From the NCBI RefSeq assembly GCF_013294065.1, contig NZ_JABSNM010000029.1, forward strand, positions 1-43,469: DNA of 43,469 nucleotides, in the 5' to 3' direction. The position numbers and the translations under genes were made by a program. The stretch is from Sphaerotilus uruguayifluvii (GTDB lineage Bacteria; Pseudomonadota; Gammaproteobacteria; Burkholderiales; Burkholderiaceae_C). Each line of letters opens with the position of its first letter. The first letter of the stretch is position 1. This document shows positions 15,558 to 25,392 of the stretch, piece after piece. Below the pieces are notes generated by a model, which saw only the letters and a list, made by a program, of their open reading frames with translations, was not told the DNA's origin and did no database searches.

Positions 15558-15573
15558 TGTCGGATTCCGCACA
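15558..15573. promoter_or_regulatory. NifA upstream activator site of nifH
   Basis: TGT-CGGATTCCGC-ACA, an exact TGT-N10-ACA site. It lies 90 bases upstream of the nifH -24 element and 29 bases from the candidate promoter facing the truncated hemoglobin gene. Confidence 0.8.
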
Positions 15574-15663
15574 TTCCCCACCGCTGCCCGAAGAATCCCG
15601 GGGTTGTCTGAAAAATCCTTTTAAAACAAGGACTTATGAAATATTCGCGGCGTTCTGGCGGGC

Positions 15664-15679
15664 TGGCATGGCGGTTGCG
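15664..15679 (+). promoter_or_regulatory. Sigma-54 (-24/-12) promoter of nifHDK
   Basis: TGGCATGGCGGTTGCG, matching TGGCACG-N4-TTGCA at all but two positions and keeping the GG and GC cores. The predicted start near 15690 leaves a leader of about 120 bases before nifH. With the NifA site 90 bases upstream this is a standard NifA-dependent nif promoter. Confidence 0.9.
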
Positions 15680-15683
15680 ATGA

Positions 15684-16694
<1,011 letters not shown>

Positions 16695-16707
16695 GTCTGA
16701 CGTTCCG

Positions 16708-16748
16708 GGGCCGATCCGGCCCTTCAGGGTGGTGCGCGTGCGCCACCC
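16708..16748 (+). other. Two hairpins between nifH and nifD
   Basis: Positions 16708-16713 pair with 16717-16722 (GGGCCG/CGGCCC, loop ATC). Positions 16727-16735 pair with 16740-16748 in a 9-bp stem with one wobble and the loop GCGT. No T-run follows either stem, so they are more likely message-stabilising or processing structures that keep nifH levels above nifDK than a full terminator. Confidence 0.5.
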
Positions 16749-16783
16749 GCGCATCCCCCACCCTGTCGTCTGGAGCCCACACC

Positions 16784-18247
16784 ATGAGCATGACGGTTGA
16801 AGACCGCAAGGCCGCCAACAAGGCCTTGATCGATGAAGTCCTGAAGGCCTATCCGGAAAAGATGGCCAAGCGCCGCGCCAAGCACCTCGGCACCTATGAA
16901 GAAGGCAAGCCGGACTGCGGCGTCAAGTCCAACATCAAGTCGCTGCCCGGCGTGATGACGATCCGCGGCTGCGCCTACGCCGGCTCGAAGGGCGTGGTGT
17001 GGGGCCCGATCAAGGACATGATCCACATCTCGCACGGCCCGGTCGGCTGCGGCCAGTACTCGTGGGCTGCGCGCCGCAACTACTACATCGGCATCACCGG
17101 CATCGACACCTTCGTGACGATGCAGTTCACCTCCGACTTCCAGGAGAAGGACATCGTCTTCGGCGGCGACAAGAAGCTCGACAAGATCATCGACGAGATC
17201 CAGGAGCTCTTCCCGCTGAACAAGGGCATCTCGATCCAGTCGGAATGCCCGATCGGCCTGATCGGCGACGACATCGAGGCCGTCTCGAAGAAGAAGTCCA
17301 AGGAGCATGACGGCCACACCATCGTGCCGGTGCGCTGCGAGGGCTTCCGCGGCGTGTCCCAGTCGCTGGGCCACCACATCGCCAACGACGCGATCCGCGA
17401 CTGGGTCTTCGAGGGCAAGACCAAGAAGGAGCGCGAGTTCGAGTCGACCCCGTACGACGTGGCGATCATCGGCGACTACAACATCGGCGGCGACGCCTGG
17501 TCGAGCCGCATCCTGCTCGAGGAGATCGGCCTGCGCGTGATCGCCCAGTGGTCGGGCGACGGCACCATCGCCGAGCTGGAGAACACCCCGAAGGCCAAGC
17601 TCAACGTCCTGCACTGCTACCGCTCGATGAACTACATCTCGCGGCACATGGAGGAGAAGTACGGCATTCCCTGGGTCGAGTACAACTTCTTCGGCCCGAC
17701 CATGATCGAGAAGAGCCTGCGCGAGATCGCCAGCCACTTCGACGACACCATCAAGGCCAACGCCGAGCGCGTCATCGCCAAGTACCGTCCGATGGTCGAC
17801 GCGGTCATCGCGAAGTACAAGCCGCGCCTGGAAGGCAAGAAGGTCATGCTGTACGTCGGCGGCCTGCGTCCGCGCCACGTCATCGGCGCCTACGAGGACC
17901 TCGGCATGGACGTGGTCGGCACCGGCTACGAGTTCGGCCACAACGACGACTACCAGCGCACGACCCACTACATCAAGGACTCCACGCTGATCTACGACGA
18001 CGTGACCGGCTACGAGTTCGAGAAGTTCGTCGAGAAGATCCAGCCGGACCTGATCGGCTCGGGCATCAAGGAGAAGTACGTCTTCCAGAAGATGGGCGTG
18101 CCCTTCCGCCAGATGCACTCGTGGGACTACTCGGGCCCGTACCACGGCTACGACGGTTTCGCGATCTTCGCCCGCGACATGGACATGGCGATCAGCTCGC
18201 CGATCTGGGGCCTGGCCAAGTCGGCGCCCTGGAAGAAGGCCGCCTGA
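16784..18247 (+). CDS. nifD: Nitrogenase MoFe protein alpha chain NifD
   Basis: A 487-residue alpha subunit of the molybdenum-iron protein, where N2 is reduced. P-cluster ligands are Cys63 ([12 protein letters not shown]), Cys89 (GPVGCGQYS) and Cys155 (SECPIGLIG). FeMo-cofactor is held by Cys278 ([10 protein letters not shown]) and His445 ([12 protein letters not shown]). The valine next to the cofactor (GSKGVVWG) marks a Mo-type enzyme. Length and motifs match Mo-nitrogenase rather than VnfD or AnfD. It is co-directional with nifH and nifK. Confidence 0.99.
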   Translation: MSMTVEDRKAANKALIDEVLKAYPEKMAKRRAKHLGTYEEGKPDCGVKSNIKSLPGVMTIRGCAYAGSKGVVWGPIKDMIHISHGPVGCGQYSWAARRNYYIGITGIDTFVTMQFTSDFQEKDIVFGGDKKLDKIIDEIQELFPLNKGISIQSECPIGLIGDDIEAVSKKKSKEHDGHTIVPVRCEGFRGVSQSLGHHIANDAIRDWVFEGKTKKEREFESTPYDVAIIGDYNIGGDAWSSRILLEEIGLRVIAQWSGDGTIAELENTPKAKLNVLHCYRSMNYISRHMEEKYGIPWVEYNFFGPTMIEKSLREIASHFDDTIKANAERVIAKYRPMVDAVIAKYKPRLEGKKVMLYVGGLRPRHVIGAYEDLGMDVVGTGYEFGHNDDYQRTTHYIKDSTLIYDDVTGYEFEKFVEKIQPDLIGSGIKEKYVFQKMGVPFRQMHSWDYSGPYHGYDGFAIFARDMDMAISSPIWGLAKSAPWKKAA

Positions 18248-18293
18248 GCGCGCCGCCCCCCACCGCACACCACGCATCGCCCGGAGAGCCACC

Positions 18294-19850
18294 ATGCCTC
18301 AAGACGCCGACAAGATCCTCGACCACGAGCTGCTGTTCCGTGAGCCCGAGTATCAGAAGCTGTTCGCCGACAAGACCGAGTTCGAGTTCAACCACGCCGA
18401 GGTCAAGGTCGACGAGATCCGCAACTGGACCAAGACCAAGGAGTACCAGGAGAAGAACTTCGCCCGGGACTCGCTGGTCGTCAACCCCGCCAAGGCCTGC
18501 CAGCCGCTGGGCGCCGTCTACGTCGCCAACGGCTTCGCCAGGACGATGAGCTTCGTGCACGGCTCGCAGGGCTGCGTGGCCTACTACCGCTCGCACTTCA
18601 GCCGCCACTTCAAGGAGCCGACCTCGTGCGTGTCCTCGTCGATGACGGAAGACGCGGCGGTGTTCGGCGGCCTGAACAACATGATCGACGGCCTGGCCAA
18701 CACCTACAACCTCTACAAGCCGGACATGATCGCCGTCTCGACGACGTGCATGGCCGAGGTCATCGGTGACGACCTGGACGCCTTCATCAAGAACTCGAAG
18801 CAGAAGGGCTCGATCCCGGCCGACTTCGACGTGCCGTTCGCGCACACCCCGGCCTTCGTCGGCAGCCACATCACCGGCTACGACAACGCGCTGCTGGGCG
18901 TGCTCAAGCACTTCTGGGACGGCAAGGCCGGCACCGCCGAGGCGCTGACCCGCGTGCCGGGCGAGAGCATCAACTTCATCGGCGGCTTCGACGGCTTCGT
19001 CGTCGGCAACATGAAGGAAGTGCGCCGCATCTTCGACCTGTTCGGCGCGGACGTCACCGTGCTGTGCGACCCGTCGGAGGTCTGGAACACCCCGACCGAC
19101 GGCGAGTTCCGCATGTACGAGGGCGGCACCACCAAGGCCGACGTCGAGAAGGCGCTCAACGCCAAGGCGACGATCGTCTTCCAGGAGTTCTGCTGCGAGA
19201 AGACGATCAAGTACCTGAAGGAGAAGGGCCAGGAGGTCGTCGTGCTGAACGCGCCGGTGGGCGTGGCCGGCACCGACGAGTTCATCATGGCGATCAGCCG
19301 CCTGACCGGCAAGCCGGTGCCGGCGCAGCTCGAGCGCGAGCGCGGCCAGCTCGTCGACGCGATGGCCGACAGCCAGGCGCACCTGCACGGCAAGAAGTAC
19401 GCGATGTACGGCGATCCGGACCAGATGATCGGCTACACCCGCTTCCTGCTGGAGCTCGGCGCCGAGCCGACCCATGTGCTGGCCACCAACGGCACCGACG
19501 ACTGGGCGGCCAAGGTCCAGGCCGTGCTCGACGCCTCGCCCTTCGGCGCCGGCTGCAAGGTCTACCCGAAGCGCGACCTCTGGCACATGCGCTCGCTGCT
19601 GTTCACGGAGCCGGTCGACTTCCTGATCGGCAACACCTACGGCAAGTACCTCGAGCGCGACACCGGCACGCCGCTGATCCGCCTGGTGTTCCCGATCTTC
19701 GACCGTCACCACTACCACCGCTTCCCCACCTGGGGCTACGAGGGCGGCCTGCGCCTGCTGACGATGTTCCTGGACGAGTTCTTCGAAGCGCTCGACGCCA
19801 ACACCATCGTCCCGGGCAAGACCGACTACTCGTACGACATCATCCGCTGA
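18294..19850 (+). CDS. nifK: Nitrogenase MoFe protein beta chain NifK
   Basis: A 518-residue beta subunit. P-cluster ligands are Cys69 ([10 protein letters not shown]), Cys94 ([13 protein letters not shown]) and Cys152 ([12 protein letters not shown]). The N-terminal extension before the first ligand and the C-terminal TDYSYDIIR are typical of group I Mo-nitrogenases. It starts 46 bases after nifD with a GGAG ribosome site. Strong hairpins follow the stop. Confidence 0.99.
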   Translation: MPQDADKILDHELLFREPEYQKLFADKTEFEFNHAEVKVDEIRNWTKTKEYQEKNFARDSLVVNPAKACQPLGAVYVANGFARTMSFVHGSQGCVAYYRSHFSRHFKEPTSCVSSSMTEDAAVFGGLNNMIDGLANTYNLYKPDMIAVSTTCMAEVIGDDLDAFIKNSKQKGSIPADFDVPFAHTPAFVGSHITGYDNALLGVLKHFWDGKAGTAEALTRVPGESINFIGGFDGFVVGNMKEVRRIFDLFGADVTVLCDPSEVWNTPTDGEFRMYEGGTTKADVEKALNAKATIVFQEFCCEKTIKYLKEKGQEVVVLNAPVGVAGTDEFIMAISRLTGKPVPAQLERERGQLVDAMADSQAHLHGKKYAMYGDPDQMIGYTRFLLELGAEPTHVLATNGTDDWAAKVQAVLDASPFGAGCKVYPKRDLWHMRSLLFTEPVDFLIGNTYGKYLERDTGTPLIRLVFPIFDRHHYHRFPTWGYEGGLRLLTMFLDEFFEALDANTIVPGKTDYSYDIIR

Positions 19851-19865
19851 TCCGCGGATCCGCCG

Positions 19866-19917
19866 CGGCGGGGGCTGTCCCCGCCGGTGCGCATCGGGCC
19901 CCGGGCGACCGGGGCCC
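19866..19917 (+). terminator. Tandem hairpins after nifK
   Basis: Stem 1 pairs 19866-19873 with 19879-19886 (8 bp, CGGCGGGG/CCCCGCCG). Stem 2 pairs 19896-19904 with 19909-19917 (9 bp, GGGCCCCGG/CCGGGGCCC) around a stable GCGA tetraloop. Only CTTG follows, without a T-run, so partial termination or 3'-end protection of the nifHDK message is more likely than a full stop. The next gene begins 32 bases later. Confidence 0.5.
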
Positions 19918-19949
19918 TTGCCGATTCCGACCGACCTGGAGCTTGCGAC

Positions 19950-20270
19950 ATGAACGAGACCACCTTCGTCAGGATCACGAACGACGGCCGCAAGGTCGAG
20001 GTCATCGACGGCTGGGTCTGCCTGGACGGGCGGCCCGAGGCCGACGAGATCGTCGCGCTCGACGAGCATCCGAACCGCCAGGCCATCCAGCGCCTCGTGC
20101 CGCTGGCCTCGCACATGGCCGGGCGGCTGCCGCTGACGCTGGCGGAGGCCTCGGTGGCGCAGGCGGCGCTGCGCCGGCATCACGACCGCTTCGACGGCTC
20201 GCCGCTGGCGGTGTCGGAGCGGCTGCGCCGCACCGTCTGGCAGCGCGCGATGCACGACGGCGTCGAGTGA
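19950..20270 (+). CDS. Uncharacterised protein downstream of nifK
   Basis: A 106-residue soluble protein that I do not recognise. Near its start it has FVRITNDGRKVEVIDGWVCLDG, read as two beta strands around a turn, followed by mainly helical sequence (HPNRQAIQRLVPLASHMAG and LAEASVAQAALRRHHDRF). It carries one cysteine. It starts after a GGAG site at MNETTFV. Position after the nifK hairpins and 22 bases before a second unknown gene suggests lower expression from the nifH promoter. It could be a small nitrogenase accessory protein. Confidence 0.78.
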   Translation: MNETTFVRITNDGRKVEVIDGWVCLDGRPEADEIVALDEHPNRQAIQRLVPLASHMAGRLPLTLAEASVAQAALRRHHDRFDGSPLAVSERLRRTVWQRAMHDGVE

Positions 20271-20292
20271 CGCCCGCTCCGGGAGAGACGCG

Positions 20293-20784
20293 ATGATCTT
20301 CGTGGTCGAGGTGCCCGAGGCCGGCCCGGCGCAGTCCCGGGCGTGGTTCGCCTACGGCGAGCTGGATTTCCTGCGCAAGGTCTGCGCCGGCGACGCGCTG
20401 CCGGAATGGGAGGTGTTCGACGTGGCCACGCCGCGCGAGCTGCTCGACCTGGCCGACCGGGTGCCGGAGTCGCCCGATGCGCGCCAGGCCTGCCCGGCGG
20501 TCTGCGGCCTGGCCGACGCGCACGGCTGGGACACGCCGCTCTACCGCGCCGACCACCTGCTCGGCGCCGGTCACTTCCAGGCGCAGGCGGTGAGCCCGCT
20601 GCAGGCCGGGCTGGCGGCTCTGCAGGCGCGCGGCGGCCAGTGGCGCGTCTACGGCAGCGAGGACGTCGCGATGGCGGCGGTCGACGCGGCCGATGCGCTC
20701 TTCGACGCGCCGGGCGGCTGGCGCGCGCGCCACGCGCTGCGCGAGCAGCTCATCGCCACCGAGGCGCTGGCCGACGATCACTGA
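20293..20784 (+). CDS. Uncharacterised protein, last gene of the nifHDK operon
   Basis: A 163-residue protein of unknown function. It begins MIFVVEVPEAGPAQSRAWFA, which looks like a beta strand followed by a loop. It has a central cysteine pair (QACPAVCGLADAHGWDTP) and helical remainder (QAGLAALQARGGQWRVYGSE). The close C-x3-C and adjacent histidine could bind a metal, but no known motif fits. GGAGAG precedes the ATG. A clear intrinsic terminator 37 bases after the stop marks the end of this transcription unit. Confidence 0.78.
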   Translation: MIFVVEVPEAGPAQSRAWFAYGELDFLRKVCAGDALPEWEVFDVATPRELLDLADRVPESPDARQACPAVCGLADAHGWDTPLYRADHLLGAGHFQAQAVSPLQAGLAALQARGGQWRVYGSEDVAMAAVDAADALFDAPGGWRARHALREQLIATEALADDH

Positions 20785-20820
20785 GCCCCGGTCCCGGGAT
20801 CTGTCCGCGGTCAATGTTGC

Positions 20821-20849
20821 ACTGCCGGCGCATGCCGGCAGTCGTTTTT
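20821..20849 (+). terminator. Rho-independent terminator of the nifHDK operon
   Basis: Perfect 9-bp stem ACTGCCGGC/GCCGGCAGT (20821-20829 with 20834-20842) around GCAT, followed by CG and five T residues. Confidence 0.85.
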
Positions 20850-20938
20850 CCGGCGCTGTTCACGGCATTCGCAATACCCGGCAGAACCGACACTCGCCCT
20901 GGTATCCGGCCATCCGGCCGCGCATGGAGCGAGACACG

Positions 20939-22474
20939 ATGGACTTCCTCGAGAACTGGCGCATCGGGGCCCGGCTGGCGCTGGGCTACGCGGTCATGGT
21001 GCTGCTGATGGTGCTGGCCACCGTCGTCACCTGGACCAATCTGGCGGCGGTCTCCCGTGCCAACAGCGTGCTGCAGGGCGAGCAGAGCGAGCGGCTGGCG
21101 CTGGCGCGCGAATGGCGCGAGAACATCGTGGCCAACTCGGCGCGCGCGATGGCGATGGCGCTCGACGCCAGCGGCCTGGTCTCCGGCTACTTCGCCGATC
21201 CGGCCAAGGCGGTCACCGCGCGCACCACGGTCATCCAGAAGCGCTACGAGGAGATCGAGACCAGCGAGGAGGGCCGTCGCCTGGGCGCCCGGCTGGCCGA
21301 GGTGCGGCAGCGCTATCTCGCCGGCCGCGAGCAGCTGCTGGCCGCCCGGGGCGACGACACGCTGGTGCGCCAGCGCGCCGACGCCTTCCAGCGGACGGTG
21401 GTCGACTATGTCGCCAGCGCCGACGCGATGGTGGCGTGGCAGCTCGAGCGGCAGAAGACGCTCGGCCAGGACGTGCAGCAGCGGCTCGAGCGGGCGCATG
21501 CGGTCTTCGTCTCGATCACGCTGTTCAACATCGTCGTGGCGGTGCTGCTGGGCTGGGCCCTGAACCGCAGCATCGTGCGCCCGGTCGAGGTGCTGCGCGA
21601 GGTCGCCGGACGCATCGCCGACGGCGACCTGGCCTCCGAGGTGCCGGTGCACGGGCGTTCGGAAATCGCCCAGCTGGCCGGCTCGGTGCATGCGATGCAG
21701 GAGGCGCTGCGCGATCTGGTCGGCCAGGTGCGCCGCGCCAGCGAGACGATCCGGATGTCCAGCCAGGAGGTCGCCGCCGGCAACACCGACCTGAGCCATC
21801 GCACCGAGCAGGCGGCCAGCAGCCTGCAGGCCACCGCCTCGTCGATGGAGCAGATCGCCGGCACGGTGCGCCAGAGCGCCGAGGTCGCCACCCAGGCCGA
21901 CGATCTGGCCGGCACCGCCCGCTCGGTGGCCGAGCGCGGCGGCACGCTGATGCAGGAGGTGGAGCAGACGATGGGCGCGATCCGCTCGTCCTCGGCCAAG
22001 ATCGCCGACATCATCGGCGTGATCGACGGCATCGCCTTCCAGACCAACATCCTGGCGCTGAACGCGGCCGTGGAGGCCGCGCGGGCGGGCGAGCAGGGCC
22101 GCGGCTTCGCGGTCGTCGCCGGCGAGGTGCGCAGCCTGGCGCAGCGCTCGGCGGCGGCCGCGCGCGAGGTCAAGTCGCTGATCGGCGACTCGGTCGACAA
22201 GGTCGGCCAGGGCAGCCAGTCGGTCGGCAGCGCCGCCGAGACGATGCGCGAGATCGTCGCCAGCGTCGAGAGCGTCTCGACGCTGATCGGCAGCATCAAG
22301 GTCGCCTCGGGCGAGCAGAGCAGCGGCATCGACCAGATCAACCTGTCGGTGTCGCAGCTCGACCAGATGACGCAGCAGAACGCCGCGCTGGTCGAGGAGA
22401 GCGCGGCCGCCGCCGAGAGCCTGCAGGACGAGGCGGCGCGGCTGCACGCGCTGGTCGAGCGCTTCCGGGTCTGA
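20939..22474 (+). CDS. Methyl-accepting chemotaxis protein
   Basis: A 511-residue chemoreceptor of the Tsr/Tar-like class. Membrane helix 1 is near residues 15-37 (LALGYAVMVLLMVLATVVTW), then a four-helix periplasmic sensor of about 150 residues, helix 2 near 188-210, a HAMP domain, and the signalling tip ([19 protein letters not shown]). It has no CZB domain, unlike the receptor at 6842-9145. The start at 20939 is chosen for the GGAG site 9 bases upstream. It follows the nifHDK terminator and probably has its own promoter; its ligand is unknown. Confidence 0.93.
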   Translation: MDFLENWRIGARLALGYAVMVLLMVLATVVTWTNLAAVSRANSVLQGEQSERLALAREWRENIVANSARAMAMALDASGLVSGYFADPAKAVTARTTVIQKRYEEIETSEEGRRLGARLAEVRQRYLAGREQLLAARGDDTLVRQRADAFQRTVVDYVASADAMVAWQLERQKTLGQDVQQRLERAHAVFVSITLFNIVVAVLLGWALNRSIVRPVEVLREVAGRIADGDLASEVPVHGRSEIAQLAGSVHAMQEALRDLVGQVRRASETIRMSSQEVAAGNTDLSHRTEQAASSLQATASSMEQIAGTVRQSAEVATQADDLAGTARSVAERGGTLMQEVEQTMGAIRSSSAKIADIIGVIDGIAFQTNILALNAAVEAARAGEQGRGFAVVAGEVRSLAQRSAAAAREVKSLIGDSVDKVGQGSQSVGSAAETMREIVASVESVSTLIGSIKVASGEQSSGIDQINLSVSQLDQMTQQNAALVEESAAAAESLQDEAARLHALVERFRV

Positions 22475-22489
22475 ACCCTGCCGCGCCCG

Positions 22490-22505
22490 GACGCCTCACG
22501 GCGTC
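22490..22505. terminator. Short hairpin between convergent genes
   Basis: GACGCC-TCAC-GGCGTC, a perfect 6-bp stem in the 46-base gap between the chemoreceptor and the lactate permease gene, which converge here. There is no T-run, so a termination role is only possible. Confidence 0.3.
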
Positions 22506-22520
22506 AGCGCTGTCGGCGCG

Positions 22521-24182
22521 TCAGTGGATCACCATCGTGGTGAACGGCCACACGTAGGCCTGCAGCGTCACGAAGATGCCCACCAGGCAGGCCAGTGCGA
22601 CCGAGTGGAAGAAGACGTAGCGCAGGATGTCGCCTTCGTGGTCGAACCAGCGCGTCGCGGTCGAGGCCACGACGATGGACTGCGCGTCGATCATCTTGCC
22701 CATCACGCCGCCCGAGGAGTTGGCCGCGCCCATCAGGTTGGGGCTCAGGCCCAGCTGCTCGGCCGCGACCTTCTGCATGCCGCCGAAGAGCACGTTGGAC
22801 GCGGTGTCCGAGCCGGTCAGCGCGACACCCATCCAGCCCATCAGCGTGCCGAAGAAGGGGTAGAGCACGCCGGTGTTGGCGAAGGCCAGGCCCAGCGTCG
22901 TGTCGGTGCCCGAGTAGCGGGTGACGTTGCCCAGGCCGAGCATCAGCACGATGGTCAGCAGCGAGTAGCGCACCATCCAGATGGTCTTGAAGAAGGTGCG
23001 GACCAGCTCGATCGGACCGAAGCCCATGATCAGGCCGCCGATCAGCGCCGACAGCAGGATGCCGGTGCCGGTGGTCGACAGCAGCGCCAGCGTGTAGACG
23101 GCCGTCTCCTTGTGCGGCTCGCGCACCACCGGCGGCATCTTCTCGATCATGTTGTGCAGGCCCTCGATCGGGAAGGCCGGCGCCCAGACGCCGTTCCAGA
23201 ACTTCTTGACTTCCGGCAGGCCCCAGACGAACACGAAGACCGTCAGGATCGCCCACGGCAGCCAGGCGCGCAGCACCGCGTCGATCGGGTGCTTCTTCGG
23301 TGCGACCGGCGCCTTGGCTTCGCCCGCGTCGTGGTCATGGCCCTTCAGCGAGACCGAGGTCCAGATGGTCCTGGGCTTCCAGACGCGCAGGAACAGCACC
23401 AGGCAGACCATCGAGCTGACCGCGGCGATCACGTCGACCAGCTCCGGGCCGATGTAGTTCGACACCAGGAACTGCGGGATCGCGAAGCTCAGGCCGGTGA
23501 CGACCAGCGCGGGCCAGATCTCCCACATCGCCTTGCGGCCGGCGAAGGCCCAGATCAGCCAGAACGGCACCAGCATCGAGAAGAAGGGCAGCTGGCGGCC
23601 GATCATGCCCGACACCGCCATCAGGTCGTAGCCGTGCACCTTGGCCAGCGTGATCACCGGCGTGCCCAGCGCGCCATAAGCCACCGGCGCGGTGTTGGCG
23701 ATCAGGCTCAGGCCCGAGGCGGCCAGCGGCGAGAAGCCCAGGCCGATCAGGATCGAGGCGGTCACCGCCACCGGCGTGCCGAAGCCGGCCGCGCCCTCGA
23801 AGAACGCGCCGAAGCTGAAGGAGATCAGCAGCAGCTGCAGGCGGCGGTCCTGCGTGATGCCGGCGATCGAGTCCTGCAGCACCTTGAACGAGCCGTTCAG
23901 CTCCGTCAGGCGGTGCAGGAAGATGATGTTGAGCACGATCCAGCCGATCGGCAGCAGGCCGACCAGGCCGCCGTAGAAGGCGGCGTTGCCGGCCAGGCCC
24001 GCGGGCATCCCGAAGCCGAAGACGGCCACGATGATGGAGGCGGCCAGACCGGCGGCGGCGGCGACGTGCGCCTTCAGATGGAGAAAGCCCAGCCCCACGA
24101 GCATGACCGCCACCGGAATGATGGCGACCAGCGTGGAGAGGACCATGTTGTGGAAGGGGTCGTAGACCTGTTGCCAGACCAT
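22521..24182 (-). CDS. lctP: L-lactate permease, LctP family
   Basis: A 553-residue inner-membrane transporter with about 12 to 14 hydrophobic segments. Signature stretches include GAFFEGAAGFGTPVAVTASI near residue 125, TAPVAYGALGTPVITL near 165, and the conserved end region GSDTASNVLFGGMQ and NSSGGVMGKMIDAQSIVVAS. The family imports lactate and glycolate with protons. No lactate dehydrogenase gene is adjacent; the neighbouring gene on the same strand is a LysR regulator. Lactate import would feed electrons and ATP to nitrogenase, but the genes may simply be neighbours. Confidence 0.96.
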   Translation of the reverse strand: MVWQQVYDPFHNMVLSTLVAIIPVAVMLVGLGFLHLKAHVAAAAGLAASIIVAVFGFGMPAGLAGNAAFYGGLVGLLPIGWIVLNIIFLHRLTELNGSFKVLQDSIAGITQDRRLQLLLISFSFGAFFEGAAGFGTPVAVTASILIGLGFSPLAASGLSLIANTAPVAYGALGTPVITLAKVHGYDLMAVSGMIGRQLPFFSMLVPFWLIWAFAGRKAMWEIWPALVVTGLSFAIPQFLVSNYIGPELVDVIAAVSSMVCLVLFLRVWKPRTIWTSVSLKGHDHDAGEAKAPVAPKKHPIDAVLRAWLPWAILTVFVFVWGLPEVKKFWNGVWAPAFPIEGLHNMIEKMPPVVREPHKETAVYTLALLSTTGTGILLSALIGGLIMGFGPIELVRTFFKTIWMVRYSLLTIVLMLGLGNVTRYSGTDTTLGLAFANTGVLYPFFGTLMGWMGVALTGSDTASNVLFGGMQKVAAEQLGLSPNLMGAANSSGGVMGKMIDAQSIVVASTATRWFDHEGDILRYVFFHSVALACLVGIFVTLQAYVWPFTTMVIH

Positions 24183-24293
24183 GTCGGAGAGTCCTTGGCG
24201 CGCGAGCGAAGAGAGTTGGGGAAAAATCGGCTGGCGCGGAATCTATCGACGGGCGGGGCGGTGCTGGCTGAGGGTTGTTGTGGCGCGGATTGA

Positions 24294-24303
24294 TGAAATT
24301 TCA
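24294..24303. promoter_or_regulatory. Palindrome upstream of the lactate permease gene
   Basis: TGAAATTTCA, a perfect 10-base palindrome in an AT-richer patch of the 197-base gap between the LysR gene and lctP, about 110 bases before the lctP start. It could be a regulator-binding site, but the regulator is not known. Confidence 0.3.
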
Positions 24304-24379
24304 GCCCGCGCACGGTCACAGGGTTGGACCCTAAGTGGTGCTGTCTACGTGATGTTCGGGAGCCGTGGCGGCGGCGGCA

Positions 24380-25270
24380 TCAGCGCAGCGCCTCGCGCAG
24401 CCACTCGACGAAGGCGGCGCATTCCCAGCGCTTGAGCGTGCCGGGCTTCCAGCAGATGAAGTGGCTGTTGGGCGAGGGCACCGACTGCCGCGACAGCCGC
24501 ACCACGCGGCCGCTCTCGATCCAGGCCGCGCCCAGCTTCAGGCGCTGCAGCGACACGCCGAAGCCGCTGGCCGCGGCGTCGAACACCAGGCCGGCGTCGT
24601 TGAACTGCGCGCCGGCGTCCGGCTCGGGCAGCGCGATGCCGCAGTGGCGGAACCAGGTGCCCCAGGGTTCGAGCGGCGTGCGGATGAGCTGCGCGGACTG
24701 CACCTGCTCGAGCGTGTCGAAGCCGTCGAAGGGGCCGGCCTCGCGCAGGTAGTCCGGGCTGCACACCGGCGTGATCTCGTCGTCGAGCAGGCGCAGCTCC
24801 TCGACGTCGGCATAGCCGCCGATGCCGAAGCGGATTTCCAGGTCGGCCTCCTCGGCGGTGACGTCGAGCAGCGGGATGGCCACCTGCATCGACAGCTCCA
24901 CGTCCGGGAACTGGCTGCGGAACAGCGCCAGCCGCGGCAGCAGCATCTGGCGCGAGAAGGTCGGCGGCACCGCCAGCCGCAGCCGCGTCAGGCGCTTCTC
25001 CTGCGGGCTGTGGCCGGGCAGCTGGCGCAGCGCCTGCAGGCCGATGCGCACCTGCGCGAGATAGTGCGCGCCCTCGGTGGTCAGGCCGAAGTCCTGGCGG
25101 CTGAACAGCTTCAGCCCGACCAGCGCCTCGAGCTGGCGCAGCCGGTGGCTGACCGCGCTGGGCGTGACGCTGAGCTCGTCGGCCGCCAGCGTGGCGCTGC
25201 GCAGGCGCGCCACCGCCTCGAAGGTCAGCAGGCACTGGATCGGCGGAATGCGGGCGGGCGAGGACGACAT
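24380..25270 (-). CDS. LysR-family transcriptional regulator (GcvA-like)
   Basis: A 296-residue regulator with an N-terminal winged helix-turn-helix (PIQCLLTFEAVARLRSATLA; ELSVTPSAVSHRLRQLEALV) and a two-lobed effector domain from about residue 90. The sequence style (LPRLALFRSQFPDVELSM and the C-terminal ICWKPGTLKRWECAAFVEWL) is that of the GcvA/AmpR-like branch. It is on the same strand as lctP, 197 bases upstream, so it may control that gene. It is also divergent from nifE with 122 bases between starts. The start at 25270 avoids a low-complexity extension; no strong ribosome site is seen. Confidence 0.92.
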   Translation of the reverse strand: MSSSPARIPPIQCLLTFEAVARLRSATLAADELSVTPSAVSHRLRQLEALVGLKLFSRQDFGLTTEGAHYLAQVRIGLQALRQLPGHSPQEKRLTRLRLAVPPTFSRQMLLPRLALFRSQFPDVELSMQVAIPLLDVTAEEADLEIRFGIGGYADVEELRLLDDEITPVCSPDYLREAGPFDGFDTLEQVQSAQLIRTPLEPWGTWFRHCGIALPEPDAGAQFNDAGLVFDAAASGFGVSLQRLKLGAAWIESGRVVRLSRQSVPSPNSHFICWKPGTLKRWECAAFVEWLREALR

Positions 25271-25342
25271 GGAACCGATTGTGACGCGCCGCGCCGCCGG
25301 GCGGCATTGGCGCGTTCCCGCCATTCCCGACACGCCGGCGCA

Positions 25343-25358
25343 TGGCCCGGAACCTGCT
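25343..25358 (+). promoter_or_regulatory. Sigma-54 (-24/-12) promoter of nifE
   Basis: TGGCCCGGAACCTGCT, two mismatches from TGGCACG-N4-TTGCT with GG and GC cores intact, 34 bases before the nifE ATG. I see no TGT-N10-ACA site at the 90-base position found for nifB and nifH, so activation is less certain. Confidence 0.65.
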
Positions 25359-25392
25359 GCACCTGCCCCGTCATCCGCCACGGAGGTTTGCC

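Noticed and set aside
16784-19850. Alternative (V- or Fe-only) nitrogenase
   Set aside because: No delta-subunit gene between nifD and nifK, and the cofactor-site residues and lengths are those of Mo-nitrogenase.
16724-20255. Long minus-strand open frames opposite nifD and nifK
   Set aside because: Mirror of strongly biased nifDK codons; no family resemblance and no ribosome sites.
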